Notes: a model not told the origin generated them from the sequence alone. DNA of 64,000 bases from Ectobius pallidus (GCA_964059195.1 CAXKWD010000011.1:15350978-15414977), one strand, 5' to 3'; counted from the first letter of the stretch, positions 44,920 through 55,920 are shown. Program-made: numbers and translations.

Positions 44920-45505
44920 TCCACTCATAAGCCGCGTGTTTGATATCAGCCAATCACGTTTAGCAATTCCTCTGATATAGATCAATCACGGCCATTTATC
45001 TTACAATATTCTTGTAGGAATCGCGAGGATGCATTTTATCGGGTAAAATCGTCTGCTCGTTACTGGACACGAATGCAGTGTGCAGTGATTAATACGTCAC
45101 ATACTGCCATTAAACAACACGGAAACAGATTATTTATACAACATAACTTGTTTGGAAATTGAAATAATAGAAATGTACATTGATTAAAAACACAATTTCG
45201 ATTCAGTGCAAGCCAGTTCGTGTGCTTTTATTCTGTTCTGCTGTTAGCTTACCTGAACGAAGTTAACTATGTCTTATATGCACAATTTGTAGCCCTGGTT
45301 ACAACATTGTAACTCGAATCGATTCATGGATGGTTGATTCATAGAATGCCGTAATCTCCCAGCTGTTATTTCTGTTTTTATACAACAAAGCACGAAAGTA
45401 ATTATTATTTGTATAATCCGTTACATCCGTTACTGCTGTGCAGTCGCGAATCTATCGGTAAACTCGTCAACTCTCGTGGGATTACCTATGACAAAATCCC
45501 ACGAA
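44920..45505. repeat. R1 dispersed repeat, copy 2 (~590 bp)
   Basis: Direct-orientation copy of 36387-36985, roughly 93-95% identical by eye for the first ~510 bp. The end differs: here the sequence 'cgtgggattacctatgacaaaatcccacg' (45473-45503) forms a short hairpin that is missing from copy 1. Confidence 0.9.
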
Positions 45506-45785
45506 AGTGACGGCTTCAACATAATTTCAACTAGGCTTATAACAGAGCTGTTCCAAGTAAAATAAACGATTTTTTGTTTTCATGAGAAGTGGTTACTGTG
45601 ATTTATAATAAAATATATTGTATATAAATATTATGTATATTACAAATATAAAACATTATGTAATGGAGTCCCTGAAGGAAGTGGCACTAGATCATATCAT
45701 ATTACTATGCAATTTACTTTACCTAAGGACGTCTCGCAGAAATATTCAGTTTTACCAGAGCATGCAAGTGACACTACGAGGAGTT

Positions 45786-46957
45786 TTAAGGGGGGACATA
45801 CAGCTTTGGATGCAAAAAAATAGGTGAAGTTTCATTTTTTTTTTCTCAGCAATGAATTGTTCTGCGGCGTTGCAATCTGGCATGACTTATATTGACTAGT
45901 TCTACAATTGCATACTATTTTCAGAATTAATTTATCTATTACAATTAATGGTTAATTGTCATTACAAAATGGCAGCCAAATTTTGTGCACTGAAGTGCCG
46001 TTTCCCTGATAATTTTCACAAATACCAAAATTTCTGAGTGGTTTTTTTCTATCTATTTGTAAATATCATATGCACAACATAATCTAGAATCTGTGGATTA
46101 TCTGCAGTATACATATTTTTTAAAGAATAATTCATCACTTGTTAATTTTTTTTATAAATTTCTACATCAGAAATACTTTTAAAAAACTATTAAAGTTACA
46201 TCAATGATTCTAGATAGTGTTGTTCAATAATATAAAATATACTTGCATGAAGAAGGGTAAATGGCCGGTCACCAACAGCAACATTATACAACTGTACTAT
46301 AAAGAATTTTTGCAGTTTGTAAATTCGGTGGATTTTTATGACTTGTGAACAATTTTAAATGTTGTGACTGCAAATACCATGATGATGTTGACTCAAAATA
46401 GGCCTACTCTATAATTAAGAAGGATAAGATGCATGTTACATCAATTTAATACAAAAAAAATTTTAAAAAAATATATAAAAAATAGAACAAAGTAATAGTT
46501 CAAAAGTGCTGTAAAAAAATCACGAAATGATTGTACACATATTATTATCTAATTATTAATAGCTGTATTGTATATAACATTATCTTTCTAAATTCTTAAA
46601 TAACTATTGTAGTAAGGTGTACTAGAACGTGTATTGTTGTAACAATCAATCATGTAGTATTACTAATGTAATGGGATATGATGTTAATAACTTAATATAA
46701 AAAAAAAAACTTGCATGAAAAATTTCACTGCAATATGTTAATAAATGTTTGAGTGCACAAAATTTGGCTGCCATTTTGTAATGACAATTATCCCTTAAAT
46801 GTAACAGTTAAATTAATTCTGAAAATAGTATGCAATTGTAGAACTAGTGATTGTAGAACATGCCAGATTGCAAGGCTACAGCACAATTCATCGCTGAGAA
46901 AAAAAAAATGAAACTTCACCTATTTTCCAGCATCGAAAGCTGTATGTCCCCCCTTAA
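45786..46957. mobile_element. Element with ~204-bp terminal inverted repeats and TTAA ends
   Basis: The left arm 45790-45993 and right arm 46751-46953 are inverted copies, approaching 90% identity by eye, starting GGGGGGACATACAGCTTT and including AGGTGAAGTTTCATTTTTTT and CATTACAAAATGGCAGCCAA. TTAA borders both ends (45786-45789 and 46954-46957), the target preferred by piggyBac-type transposases. The ~760-bp centre is AT-rich and non-coding. It is a non-autonomous DNA transposon, and the superfamily is an inference from the TTAA borders only. Confidence 0.85.
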
Positions 46958-47470
46958 GATGAATACCATTTACCACAGGCCTTAAACGAGTAATTTTCAA
47001 CCAGCCGACTGGTACAGTTTCTTTTCGCATACTTCCAATTGGTTTGCAAAGACCTATCACTGATTGGAGGCCCGTAGAAGAGGGAGGAACTTGTAGGCGT
47101 AAAACGGATGACAATTTAGCAAAATAACCCTCTTCTTCATGATGTGGTGTTCTTAAACCTCCGTAATTCTACAAAAAGGGACCAACCGCTTTATTTCTTG
47201 TCCTGTCAAGAAATTTGGACTCCTAAAAGCCCATGCATTCGACTGGATCTATCCGCAAGAATGATAACCACAAGATGATTGCATCTGATTATACAGTACG
47301 TACGTAGATATTGCTACACTCCTAGTGTGAATGAACGTCCTTCTGTTGACGATCCAAATGTTGCACCAAAGACTTATTCTCTCATTCATTCAAGCATTCA
47401 TCCATTCCTCCAGACTAAGAATTTTTAATCATCCACTGCTTTCGATTCTCTGTCATCCTCTTCATCTTTA
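46958..47470. other. No recognised gene
   Basis: A 64-residue minus-strand frame (46920-47114) overlaps the end of the inverted-repeat element and has no domain. Nothing else is seen. Confidence 0.45.
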
Positions 47471-47524
47471 ATTATAAGCAGGGCCCGGAAGTTAGGCAAA
47501 ATGCCTTTTCTACTTGGGTGGATA

Positions 47525-48043
47525 CACAGGGTGTCTCAAAAATGTACTAACACTTTGAATGAGTATAAAAACATTATTTATGAACATAGAGACAAGTTTA
47601 AAGGCTTGAATTACAGAAGAAACATGTAATTAAAGAATCATGTTCGCAAATGTTCAAATTGATGACCGTCATTGTCCAGACAAAGCTGATAACGCAAACG
47701 TCACTACACAGTTCATTTGGAATTTCGCGACATTGTCTTTCAATTTCCAATTTGAATGCATCAGTTATTCTTAGTTTTGTGCGATAAACTCTGTCCTTGA
47801 GGTATCCCCATAAAAAGAAGTCCATTGGCGTGAGGTCTGGGGAACGCGCAGGGTATTCAATGCTACCCCTTCGCACAATCCATGTGTTTGGATAAGCTGC
47901 ATGGAGGTGAGCTCTTACATCTCGATGGTAGTGTAATCGGTAATCTTTACATCTGTAATTCAAGCCTTTAAACTTTTCTCTATGTTCATAAATAATGTTT
48001 TTATACTCATTCAAAGTGTTAGTACATTTTTTGAGACACCCAG
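47525..48043 (-). mobile_element. Internally deleted mariner with ~92-bp inverted repeats
   Basis: The arms 47525-47617 and 47952-48043 are inverted copies differing at a handful of positions (GGGTGTCTCAAAAA...TGTACTAACACTTTG). TA borders both ends (47523-47524 and 48044-48045). The 330-bp centre carries the C-terminal part of the transposase on the minus strand. Loss of the N-terminal half makes it non-autonomous. Confidence 0.9.
47598..48014 (-). pseudogene. Mariner transposase C-terminal fragment
   Basis: The frame reads DVRAHLHAAYPNTWIVRRGS, then IEYPARSPDLTPMDFFLWGY and LKDRVYRTKLRITDAFKLEI. It contains the third catalytic motif of the Tc1/mariner DDE/D transposases (SPDLTPMD, final Asp present), which would cut and join element ends. 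The first two catalytic Asp motifs and the helix-turn-helix are deleted. The N-terminal 20 residues of the open frame are translated from the inverted repeat, so no genuine start codon exists. The C-terminus changes frame after CSDVC. Confidence 0.85.
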
Positions 48044-48848
48044 TATCAAAGAATTAAATAGTGATGAACATTTAGGGACGGTAGGGCTAGTTTGCCTATT
48101 TTGACTTCTGTTGCATACTTTAAAGTTTAAAGCCTTTTTTTTTTGCCTGCTTTGGATAGTTATGGCTTTTTTCTATGATTACTTACACATTTGAAAAAGC
48201 ACATAAACAATTTGAATGTATGAAAATGAGAAAGTGTTACACAAATAACGAAATGACACATTAACGTCAGAAAAATATTTATTGGAGATCTTGTTCTCTA
48301 TAAATGCATTTATTCGTTTTCAAGCAGTCGAAAATTTGCCTCCTCAAACGATTCAATTGAGCTCTTTAAATTACAGAGCCTGTGAAAAGAATTCAAGGTA
48401 TTCTGGACCTCTTTTTGTAGCTTACAAGCTCCAATCAAGAGAAGTAAGAGTAGGCCTATGTGATAAATAATTATTAACTATCTTAGATAGCTATTTTCAT
48501 TAGTAAAAAGTGGGATTACTCTCTGTTTTGACTTTCAATAAATGTCTATTTTAAGTACGTTACTGCTAAATTTCGGTATTTTAAGTGCCTTTTTCCCTGC
48601 CTATTTTAACCAAAACAAACGCCTGAACTTCCGGGCTCTAATTATGAGGCACCGGTACACCCCTTTAACCGACAAGTTATTTTAGATTGCACTCTCGGTT
48701 TCTGGTGGGCATGATCTTGCCTTCCATGCTATTTCTTATGCGGGCATCCTGAATTATAGGAGTCCTGTTAATGTGACTTTTCATTATTCCCATTATATCT
48801 TAAAAAAATTACCGTTCCTCATTTATTTTATTATCTACTTGACCATTT

Positions 48849-49141
48849 TACGCCGTAGCGTAGTGGTTGAGGCGCTGCGCTAAAAACCGGAAGGTCGCAG
48901 GTTCGATTCCCGATGAGGTCGTTGGAATTCTTCCATTGGCCTAATCCTTCTGGTTGCACTATGGCCCTGGGGTCGACTCAGCCTCTATCAGAAATGAGTA
49001 GCAGGAGCAATCCTGGGGTAAAGGCGGCCGGTGCGTAAGGCAGACAACCTTACCACCTTCGTGCACCCATGAACTAAATATCTGGGAGCCTCAACCTCCT
49101 GGAACCCTCTGGGCCTCCACGGCCTTTCATAGGGAACACTA
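48849..49141 (+). mobile_element. SINE-A, full-length copy
   Basis: Reference copy of SINE-A. A perfect A box TAGCGTAGTGG (about 48857-48867) and a perfect B box GGTTCGATTCC (48900-48910) form an internal polymerase III promoter. The body then continues to 'tctgggcctccacggcctttcatagggaacac'. No A-rich or tandem tail and no clear target duplication is visible at the 3' end. Confidence 0.9.
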
Positions 49142-49720
49142 ATGTTAACTAACTTGATCATTTGTCTTCATTGTTGTCCGGCCAGTCCTGTAAATCTACC
49201 ACAAAACCATATTTCTACTGCTTCTCGTTTTTCAAATAGGCCTATTCATGTGTATCACATGTATGCTACCAATAATAATCTACGTATGTATACATGAGTG
49301 TGTAAATAATATTGAAGAAAGCGTTAGATTAAGTAAAAACAATTTAATCTGTTTCCAACACAATTATATTATTTTTGTTCTGTAAATATGTCAACACTCT
49401 GATTCCAAAAATGTTCAATCAATAAAAAATGGAGTATTCGAAACGGGACTTTTAAAAATACTAGTAGCCAATGATAACGTTCGGATAGAGAAACGTCTTT
49501 AAAATGAACTAAGATTTAATTTCTTGGAAATAAATATTCCAGTACTGCTATACATGTTAAATAACACGCATAAATCAGAAGTAACAGATAAGGTAGTATG
49601 CAACTTACGAGAAAAAAATTATTTGAACAGACTGAAAAAGCCCATTCACATTGAAAATTAACCGTACACCATTTTAAACGTTACTTTCTAACCATGCTTC
49701 TCAGTGAAGTCATTTACAAT
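49142..49720. other. No recognised gene
   Basis: AT-rich DNA, one TAGGCCTA near 49238, nothing else recognised. Confidence 0.5.
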
Positions 49721-49727
49721 GCATTTA

Positions 49728-50650
49728 CAAGGTGTCCGGATGAAAGGTATCCAAAATAAACAGTTAATATCTAGCACAATAATTTATACACATTCGGTCA
49801 AGGTATACCATTACAAAGAGAATCTCTGGAAGTTTTGTTTGGTTTGGTTTCCAAGGTTACGCATGTCTATTGTTGATTGTTATGCGAGTTAAAATGACGA
49901 CAGTGCAAGAGGAAGTTCAGTTTTTTTTTTTTTTTTTTGTGGCTGGCAGAGTTGCAATCTGTTACGTCTGTACAACGACGTTTTAGAAACCGATATGGAC
50001 GTCAACCGCCTACAAGGAAAAGCATTCGATTCTGGGAAAATAAACTGAGAACCACAGGTAGTCTGTTACGTGTAAAAACTCCTGAAAAGTCACGGACCTC
50101 CGAAGAAAAAGTAAATCGCATTAGAGAAGCATTTCTGCAAAGTCCACGAAAATTTGTTCGTGCTGCTAGTTTGCAGCTACAGATTCCACGATCCACATCA
50201 AACTATCTCCCAGCTCAGCCACATTTCAGCCTCATTGTCAGGGAACATCTGGATAAAGAAATGCCCGGGAGGTGGATTGGCAGAGGTGGGCCAACTGTTT
50301 GGCCACCTAGGTCTCCGGATTTAACCCCATTATACTTTTTCTTATGGGATAATGTGAAAAACATAGTCTACCAGGCCAAGGTCAACAGTCTTCAGCACCT
50401 GAAAGCCCACATAAGGAAAGCTATGACAATATGTTCCAGGCTACATGGAACGAAGTGGAATATCATCTGGATATTTGTCGTGCCACCAGGGGGGCCCACG
50501 TTGAAATCTATTGAGGATGTAAAACTAAGATAAAAAAAAACTTTGAGGGATTCTTTTGCAAATGTAAAAGTGATAAATGAGTGTAATAAATGGTCTATGA
50601 GAAATAGTATTTTTATTTTAGATAGGCCTACCTTTCATCCGGACACCCAG
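49728..50650 (+). mobile_element. Mariner-like element, internally deleted
   Basis: The ends are AGGTGTCCGGATGAAAGGTA and, inverted, GGGTGTCCGGATGAAAGGTA. TA borders both (49726-49727 and 50651-50652). A single transposase pseudogene fills the centre (49937-50533). Different family from the mariner at 47525, which has longer inverted repeats. Confidence 0.88.
49937..50533 (+). pseudogene. Mariner-like transposase, deleted and catalytically broken
   Basis: An open 198-residue frame. Residues ~10-90 carry the N-terminal DNA-binding region (SVQRRFRNRYGRQPPTRKSI ... RKFVRAASLQLQIPRST, a helix-turn-helix layout). Residue ~95 then jumps to ~110-150 (PAQPHFSLIVREHL ... GRWIGRGGPTVWPPRSPDLT). The catalytic middle with the first two Asp motifs is deleted, and the third motif reads SPDLTPLYFFLWD where the family has SPDLTPLDFFLWG, so the catalytic Asp is Tyr. 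The frame ends out of phase after ~170. A T run (49920-49938) precedes the first Met, so the real N-terminus is probably upstream and disrupted. Confidence 0.85.
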
Positions 50651-51112
50651 TATAAACATGAAAGATAACGTAAAATTAATCAATAACTTGGAACTTGCAA
50701 ACGCCACGCTTCTGTGACGGAGTTTACGCAAGACTTGCCTTTATGTTCTTTTTTGTCTTCTTTTGTGTTTTTTCTGGAGCAATATTTTAATGAGCTCTTC
50801 ACATTGTCAATTGTGATTAGATAATACCAACGTTTATATCTTCGTTGTGAATGCTTTAATGCCGTGCTATGTACCCGTAAAGTTTCATTTTTTATGTTTA
50901 TGTCAATTTTCATTGTGAAGGGACTTAGGCCTGTATTTCTAGTTTGATTTAAGAAGGCGTAGACCTATAATTATCCTACTTTTTTACAATTAAAATTTTT
51001 GTCCTAAGAACTAATAGTTTGCTAAGTTTCAGAATGCTCCTGATTGCAAGCATATCAACTCCATTGTGGATTTCTTTCTGTTCGTGGAATTTTATGCAGA
51101 ACAATCAAATCT

Positions 51113-51363
51113 GTGGCTTGGTTCTAAAATGTCCAATGTCATAAAACTTGCTTTTGAGATAACTGATTTTGAAGTCTTTGTAGAAGTAATATTTTTCGCT
51201 GAGAACTTCCGACATTGGCCCCTAAGGTTTCTGTATTAAGTCTATTAGTAGCAACAGACATTGGCACTTTTATTATGCGAAAGATAAAGACTAGCAGGGC
51301 TCAATAATGCATAGATCTCATTTTTGCAAGAAACTGACATTGGCCCTTTTAGAACCAAGCCAC
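51113..51363. mobile_element. M1 inverted-repeat element, copy 2
   Basis: Opposite orientation to 5450-5695 and the same length class. Ends GTGGCTTGGTTCTAAAATGT and its inverted partner. The interior 'taagtctattagtagcaacagacattggcac' matches the first copy in reverse complement. Confidence 0.8.
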
Positions 51364-51671
51364 AGAAATTACGAGAGAATAAACGTGTTCATTTGCATTG
51401 AGTACCTCTGTTGTGATGACAAGTTGCATAAAATGTGCACAAGCCAGCAGACTTGCAAAGACCTTGACAAAGGATGAGATGGCTTGGAATTTCCTGGTCT
51501 CTGCGGTTAAAACTCTCATACACACCACATCTTCCAATTTACACGAATCAGTAAACACAGCGGCATTTCCGCTTTATCCTGCAGTATGTATCTCAGCTTC
51601 AGTCCATAGTACTGGGAAAATTGCGAGGTTATCGAAACAGCGGTAAGTCTAAGTACTGTATGGCTGATAAG

Positions 51672-52277
51672 CAGGACCAGGATTTTGATGACATGTCATC
51701 TATTAACTGGTACATCCTGGACGTTGCCTACTAGTACAGATATTCTGATCATGACTCCAATATTATAAAAACAGTAATTTTTATGGTCATTTTCCCCAAT
51801 TTTTAGGTTATTTTTAAAATTCATTGTCATTATTTGGTCTTTTTTGGACTGTTTACGGTCTTTTTTTACACATTTCATATTTTAGGTAATTTTTAAAATA
51901 TGTCATTTTATAATGTTGTGTTGTTTCTTGCATGATATAGAATTTTTCTGTATTTACTTACATTGCATATTATCAGAACTCTAAACAAGCATTAATAAAT
52001 AAACCTTCATATAATTTTAATTTTGATACAGAAAAGACTGTATTTGCTGTTTGCATTTAACGTAGGCTATATACTAATTAACTTATTACAAGCCTATAAT
52101 TTGATCAACAACTTAACAATAATTTAAAATAGAAAAATATCTGATGAATAAACTAGTATTTTCAAACAAATTGTTGGGTAATTTCTTTTAAGTTTTTGGG
52201 TCAATTTTTTGAACTTTTGCAATCATTTTATAACTCTTTTGTTTTATTATTTTTAGGTCATCAAAACCCGGGCCCTG
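51672..52277. mobile_element. Non-autonomous hAT element
   Basis: The ends are CAGGACCAGGATTTTGATGA and, inverted, CAGGGCCCGGGTTTTGATGA. The perfect 8-bp target duplication is CTGATAAG (51664-51671 and 52278-52285). The interior is T-rich with repeated TTTTTAGGTCAT/TTTTAGGTTATTTT motifs, as in 41744-42186. No coding potential. Confidence 0.93.
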
Positions 52278-52513
52278 CTGATAAGTATCCAAATACTTTA
52301 GTAGGCCTATTATAAACAACATCACAATTTTAACATCACGTATTCGTTACCATAATCACCATAATCGTCATGATAATCACCACCAACTACCCTACTATCG
52401 ATGAGATGGCTGAGAATGTCATGTCCTCGTATTCGCGAGCTAATGAGTTTAAATCCCCTGGCCGGAAATCTGATTGGTGTTCTGGGGGTTTTCCCTACTC
52501 GCAGAAGCAAATG

Positions 52514-52767
52514 AGGAGGTACGGTTCAAACCGTATTAAGTCCACCCACGGACGAAAATTAAATTTATATGATTTCGTATAGTTCTGACTTCCGAATATG
52601 CTTTATCATCCTGTGAAGTCTGTTTTCGTCTAACTTAATTAAATCCCCTTCAAAGTAATGCATAAAACTAAGTGTTCTTACATCCCTTAGTTTACATTTA
52701 AAAAGTTTTTCTTCTCTCCTGAAAATTTTACAAAAGTGGACTTAATACGGTTTGAAACGTACCTCCT
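52514..52767. mobile_element. M5 inverted-repeat element
   Basis: The ends are AGGAGGTACGGTTCAAACCG and, inverted, AGGAGGTACGTTTCAAACCG, both running on into TATTAAGTCCAC (34-bp inverted repeats, about one mismatch). CAAATG borders both sides (52508-52513 and 52768-52773), a possible 6-bp target duplication. No coding potential in the 254 bp. Confidence 0.82.
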
Positions 52768-52773
52768 CAAATG

Positions 52774-53196
52774 CCGCGTTAAAATTTACTCTCACCCTTA
52801 GCTTCAAGATACGTTAGAACAGATGAAAATTTAAAAAGCAAACAAACAAACAAAAAACAAGAAAAACAAAAACTAGAAGGCAATGAATAATCATGATCAC
52901 CAGTGCTGTTATTGAAATAATTAGTACTGGCGTCTATAGCCGGATTGTAGGCCAACAAAGAAACAGCAATTATATTAAAAGAATAGAAGTCTAATTAAGC
53001 AAAAGCTTTACTATCCAGTCAGGTCAGAAGCAAACGAAAATTTCATGGTACACAGGGATTGAGCAATAGAATTCTAGCAAAGGAGATACAATTTCCGATG
53101 GTTTTAACCGATTACGAAAAATAATTTTCAAAGGTGGTAAAGAATCAATATAACGTGATTTAGCTAAAAAAATTGTAAATGTAATTCGACAAAAAG

Positions 53197-53198
<2 letters not shown>
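52774..53198. other. No recognised gene
   Basis: AT-rich, with a short CAAA-rich run at 52840-52870. Confidence 0.5.

Positions 53199-53263
<65 letters not shown>
53199..53263. repeat. (TA)n microsatellite
   Basis: TATATA with three C/G interruptions. Self-complementary and likely length-variable. Confidence 0.93.
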
Positions 53264-53904
53264 TGTAGAAAGAGAACACACGCCTAGGAAAAAACTTCGT
53301 AAAAGTGGCAAATAGATATTTTCCCTTAGTTCCGTATATCAGATACTATTCTTCATTAAAACGCTAACGCAGTAGTGCTCAATACGTTAAATTTCGCAAG
53401 GACTAGCCCACAACGCTCGTTTCATTAAGGGCAAGAATCCTGTTCAGAATGTATAGCCCTAATCGACCTTCCTACAAGTTCGGCAGGTAAGATCCTCCCG
53501 ATTGCAAGTGATTATGCATAATTGTGTTAAAGCTTCCAGTAATATGCTAATAGGAAATTGACACTGTTTATATACTGTACAACAGTGTATTCTCTGTTAA
53601 TAATACCAGCGATGAGTTCCGTTACCCTCTATTTCTTATCTCTTCAATACTATCTAGAATATTACAAAATAATGTGGTGTAGAAAATCCTAAAATTTGGC
53701 ATTGCATTAGGCCCACATTATTTTTTTTCTTTAATAAAATCTGTTTTTGAAATAAGACCTAAGAAATTATTTCTCTATGCAAAATGAGTTTACATATATC
53801 CAAGGTAGGATTTAGAAAGCAAGGATTAAAAAAGAGCAATTGAAATTAATAACTAAAAAATATTTAACTAACCAAAGCACACGAAACTAAGAAACATATA
53901 CTAA
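53264..53904. other. No recognised gene
   Basis: AT-rich DNA without motif or repeat that I recognise. Confidence 0.5.
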
Positions 53905-54020
53905 TATACACGGTTGTCTAGACGTAAAAAGTTACACTACACGCGCCTGACGATGAACCTTAGGTTCAAAACATGTCGGCCAAAGAAATGTGAATTTTTT
54001 ACGTCTAGACAACTGTGTGC
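53905..54020 (+). ncRNA. Hairpin with hammerhead-ribozyme-like core (candidate)
   Basis: Outer arms AGTTGTCTAGACGTAAAAA-like (left 53911-53932, right 53990-54015 inverted) enclose CTGACGA (53947-53953), a 6-bp hairpin TGAACC/GGTTCA and AAAC. The hammerhead core is CUGANGA, stem II, GAAA. Here the first part fits exactly and the second part has A for G12. A UH cleavage site next to a convincing stem III is not obvious. Such cores occur in Penelope-like retroelements, so this may be a decayed copy. Confidence 0.3.
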
Positions 54021-54109
54021 TTTTTTTAAATTTTATTTTTATTGTATTTTGCTTGCACTGTGACTAGTATTTTATATTACTTGCGTAAGATTAAGACTAT
54101 CCAAAACAC

Positions 54110-54665
54110 ATAATAGTCATCTTTATTTAAGCCTTCAACTATTTATGAAACTCCCTAAGAGTTCACACTTAGTGACATTGAACAAATTTAAAACTGTTCT
54201 AGAATACTGGATTAAGGGTAAAGCATTTTAATCACTTGAAGAGTTTAACAACTGTAATATGTCCAATTTATTATTCTGACTGGTATTATTAGGCCTACCT
54301 ATAGAATAGCTCAATTTGCATCTGCATACCATTTTTTAATCTCTTTTAAGATTTTTCACTATTGCATTACTCTGATGCAAATGTGTAATAGAAATATAGC
54401 CGTGTAGTAGAATGTTAGTGTTCTAGTTAATGTATGTTATTTTTAAGTTGTATATGGACAGGCAATCCAAAGAACTGTGTGTTAAAGCAATTTATAGCAG
54501 GTGGTATGATGCTGTCCATTAAAAATCCCTCTACGACTGTTCTTATACAGATACATAATTGTAAATAATTTTAAGTATATTGTAAATATAAAACAATGAC
54601 GAAGCCAATTGTACTATGTAGGCCTATTAAACGGCAAATAAAAATTCTTATCTTATCTTATCTTA
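54110..54665 (+). mobile_element. LINE-E-like 3' end with TTATC tail
   Basis: Plus strand reads LFMKLPKSSHLVTLNKFKTV and then LEYWIKGKAF, stop, SLEEFNNC. This is the FKxxLxxxLxxKAFxSLEEF end of CR1/jockey-like ORF2 with a stop inside. The 3' UTR ends AATAAAAATTCTTATCTTAT, a short tandem TTATC tail (54640-54665). Related to, but not the same copy type as, 39360-39677. Confidence 0.6.
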
Positions 54666-55330
54666 CAAGAACAATTTAAAAAAGGAATATCTTTAAAATA
54701 TCTATTAAAAAAATGTGGAAACTGTGTATTTTGCTATAATCCTTACTAACCTACGGTTTAATTTAGAATTACCAGGGAACGAAATATGCTTGACATGAGG
54801 ACGGCGGCAGGTAAACGGAACCTTCTTCAACTTCAGAACAAATTACGAACAAGGAAGTAAGCAAAGTTGAACATAGTTTCCGCATTATCCTTTCTTGCAA
54901 GGATATACGTTACCCAAAGCTTTGGCTGGATCCAGAGTTACATCAATTATTTATATTTCTTCTATATTGCTTTAAGAAAATAATCTTGCTGTTTTGGCCT
55001 TCGTGTTTCTCAGGAAAAAATGGCTGTGAGGTGTTTTCTTATTGTTCCAGTCGAAGAGACGCAAGGTCAATGTTCCAGCACATTGTGTAACTCTGCTGAA
55101 GACGTAACAGTAAGTACCGTTTCCTCGACTCTGCCCACACCGCGAATTGCGATATTCACAACCAGCACCTCATCCATTCCGTAGCCACATGTTCTCAACA
55201 TGACCGCATTGAGATACAATAAAAGTTTTGTTATTAACAGAGATCCAGAAAATTTTGAAGCATGGCCGTCCGGAAGGTGGGGGGCAGGGTAGAGCTGTTG
55301 CCCCCCCTCTGGAAATTCTGTTTACACATG
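54666..55330. other. No recognised gene; possible transposon end
   Basis: GGCCGTCCGGAAGGTGGGGG at 55266-55285 looks like a hAT-type left end. A weak inverted partner GGACGCCC lies at about 56000-56007, but no target duplication supports it. Otherwise nothing recognised. Confidence 0.35.
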
Positions 55331-55595
55331 TATCTATAAACTAAATGATAAGCAACTAACATTAATTGAGGTTTAAGTTCCCACTTAATATTATTGGAGA
55401 TGTTTGGCCAAAAACGAATTGTAACAGCTACCTTAGATATGGGTATATATCTATATCTATATCATATATATCTATAAACTAAATGATTATAAGCAACTAA
55501 CATGAATTGAGGTTTAAGTTCCCAATTAATATTATTGCTGATGTTTGGCCAAGAACGAATTGTAACAGCTACCTTAGATATGGGTATGAATGAAT
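55331..55595. repeat. Tandem duplication, 138-bp unit x2
   Basis: TATCTATAAACTAAATGAT starts at 55331 and at 55469, and both units end TACCTTAGATATGGGTAT. A few substitutions and a small indel separate them, and the junction carries a short (TATATC) repeat. Confidence 0.92.
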
Positions 55596-55863
55596 AATTA
55601 CTTCCCCAAACTTGAAAATTTTTCAGCTAAACGCTTGATTGTAATGAAGGTAAAGCACTGGAAGTATCGCATTTTATTTGAATAGAACCTGTGAAATTAA
55701 AAGGGGTAAAAAAAAGTCATGTGAATTTACTATATCACATTTTTCCCTTTGTATTTATAGCCATAGGTCAAGCTACAGTAAATCGAGGATGATGTGGATG
55801 ATGAAGATGACGCTGATGATGATAATATTAGTAATAATAATTGAAAATGATAATAATAACAGT

Positions 55864-55864
<1 letters not shown>

Positions 55865-55919
<55 letters not shown>
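55865..55919. repeat. (AAT)n microsatellite
   Basis: About 18 AAT triplets. The poly-Asn and poly-Tyr runs in overlapping frames are artefacts. Confidence 0.95.

Positions 55920-55920
<1 letters not shown>

Larger units (their letters stand above)
47479..48640. mobile_element. hAT element carrying a nested mariner
   Basis: The ends are CAGGGCCCGGAAGTTAGGC and, inverted, TAGAGCCCGGAAGTTCAGGC. The flanking octamers ATTATAAG and ATTATGAG agree at 7 of 8. The ~640 bp of its own sequence is AT-rich with 'TTTTGCCT' subterminal repeats. The rest is the mariner insertion at 47525-48043. Confidence 0.82.
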
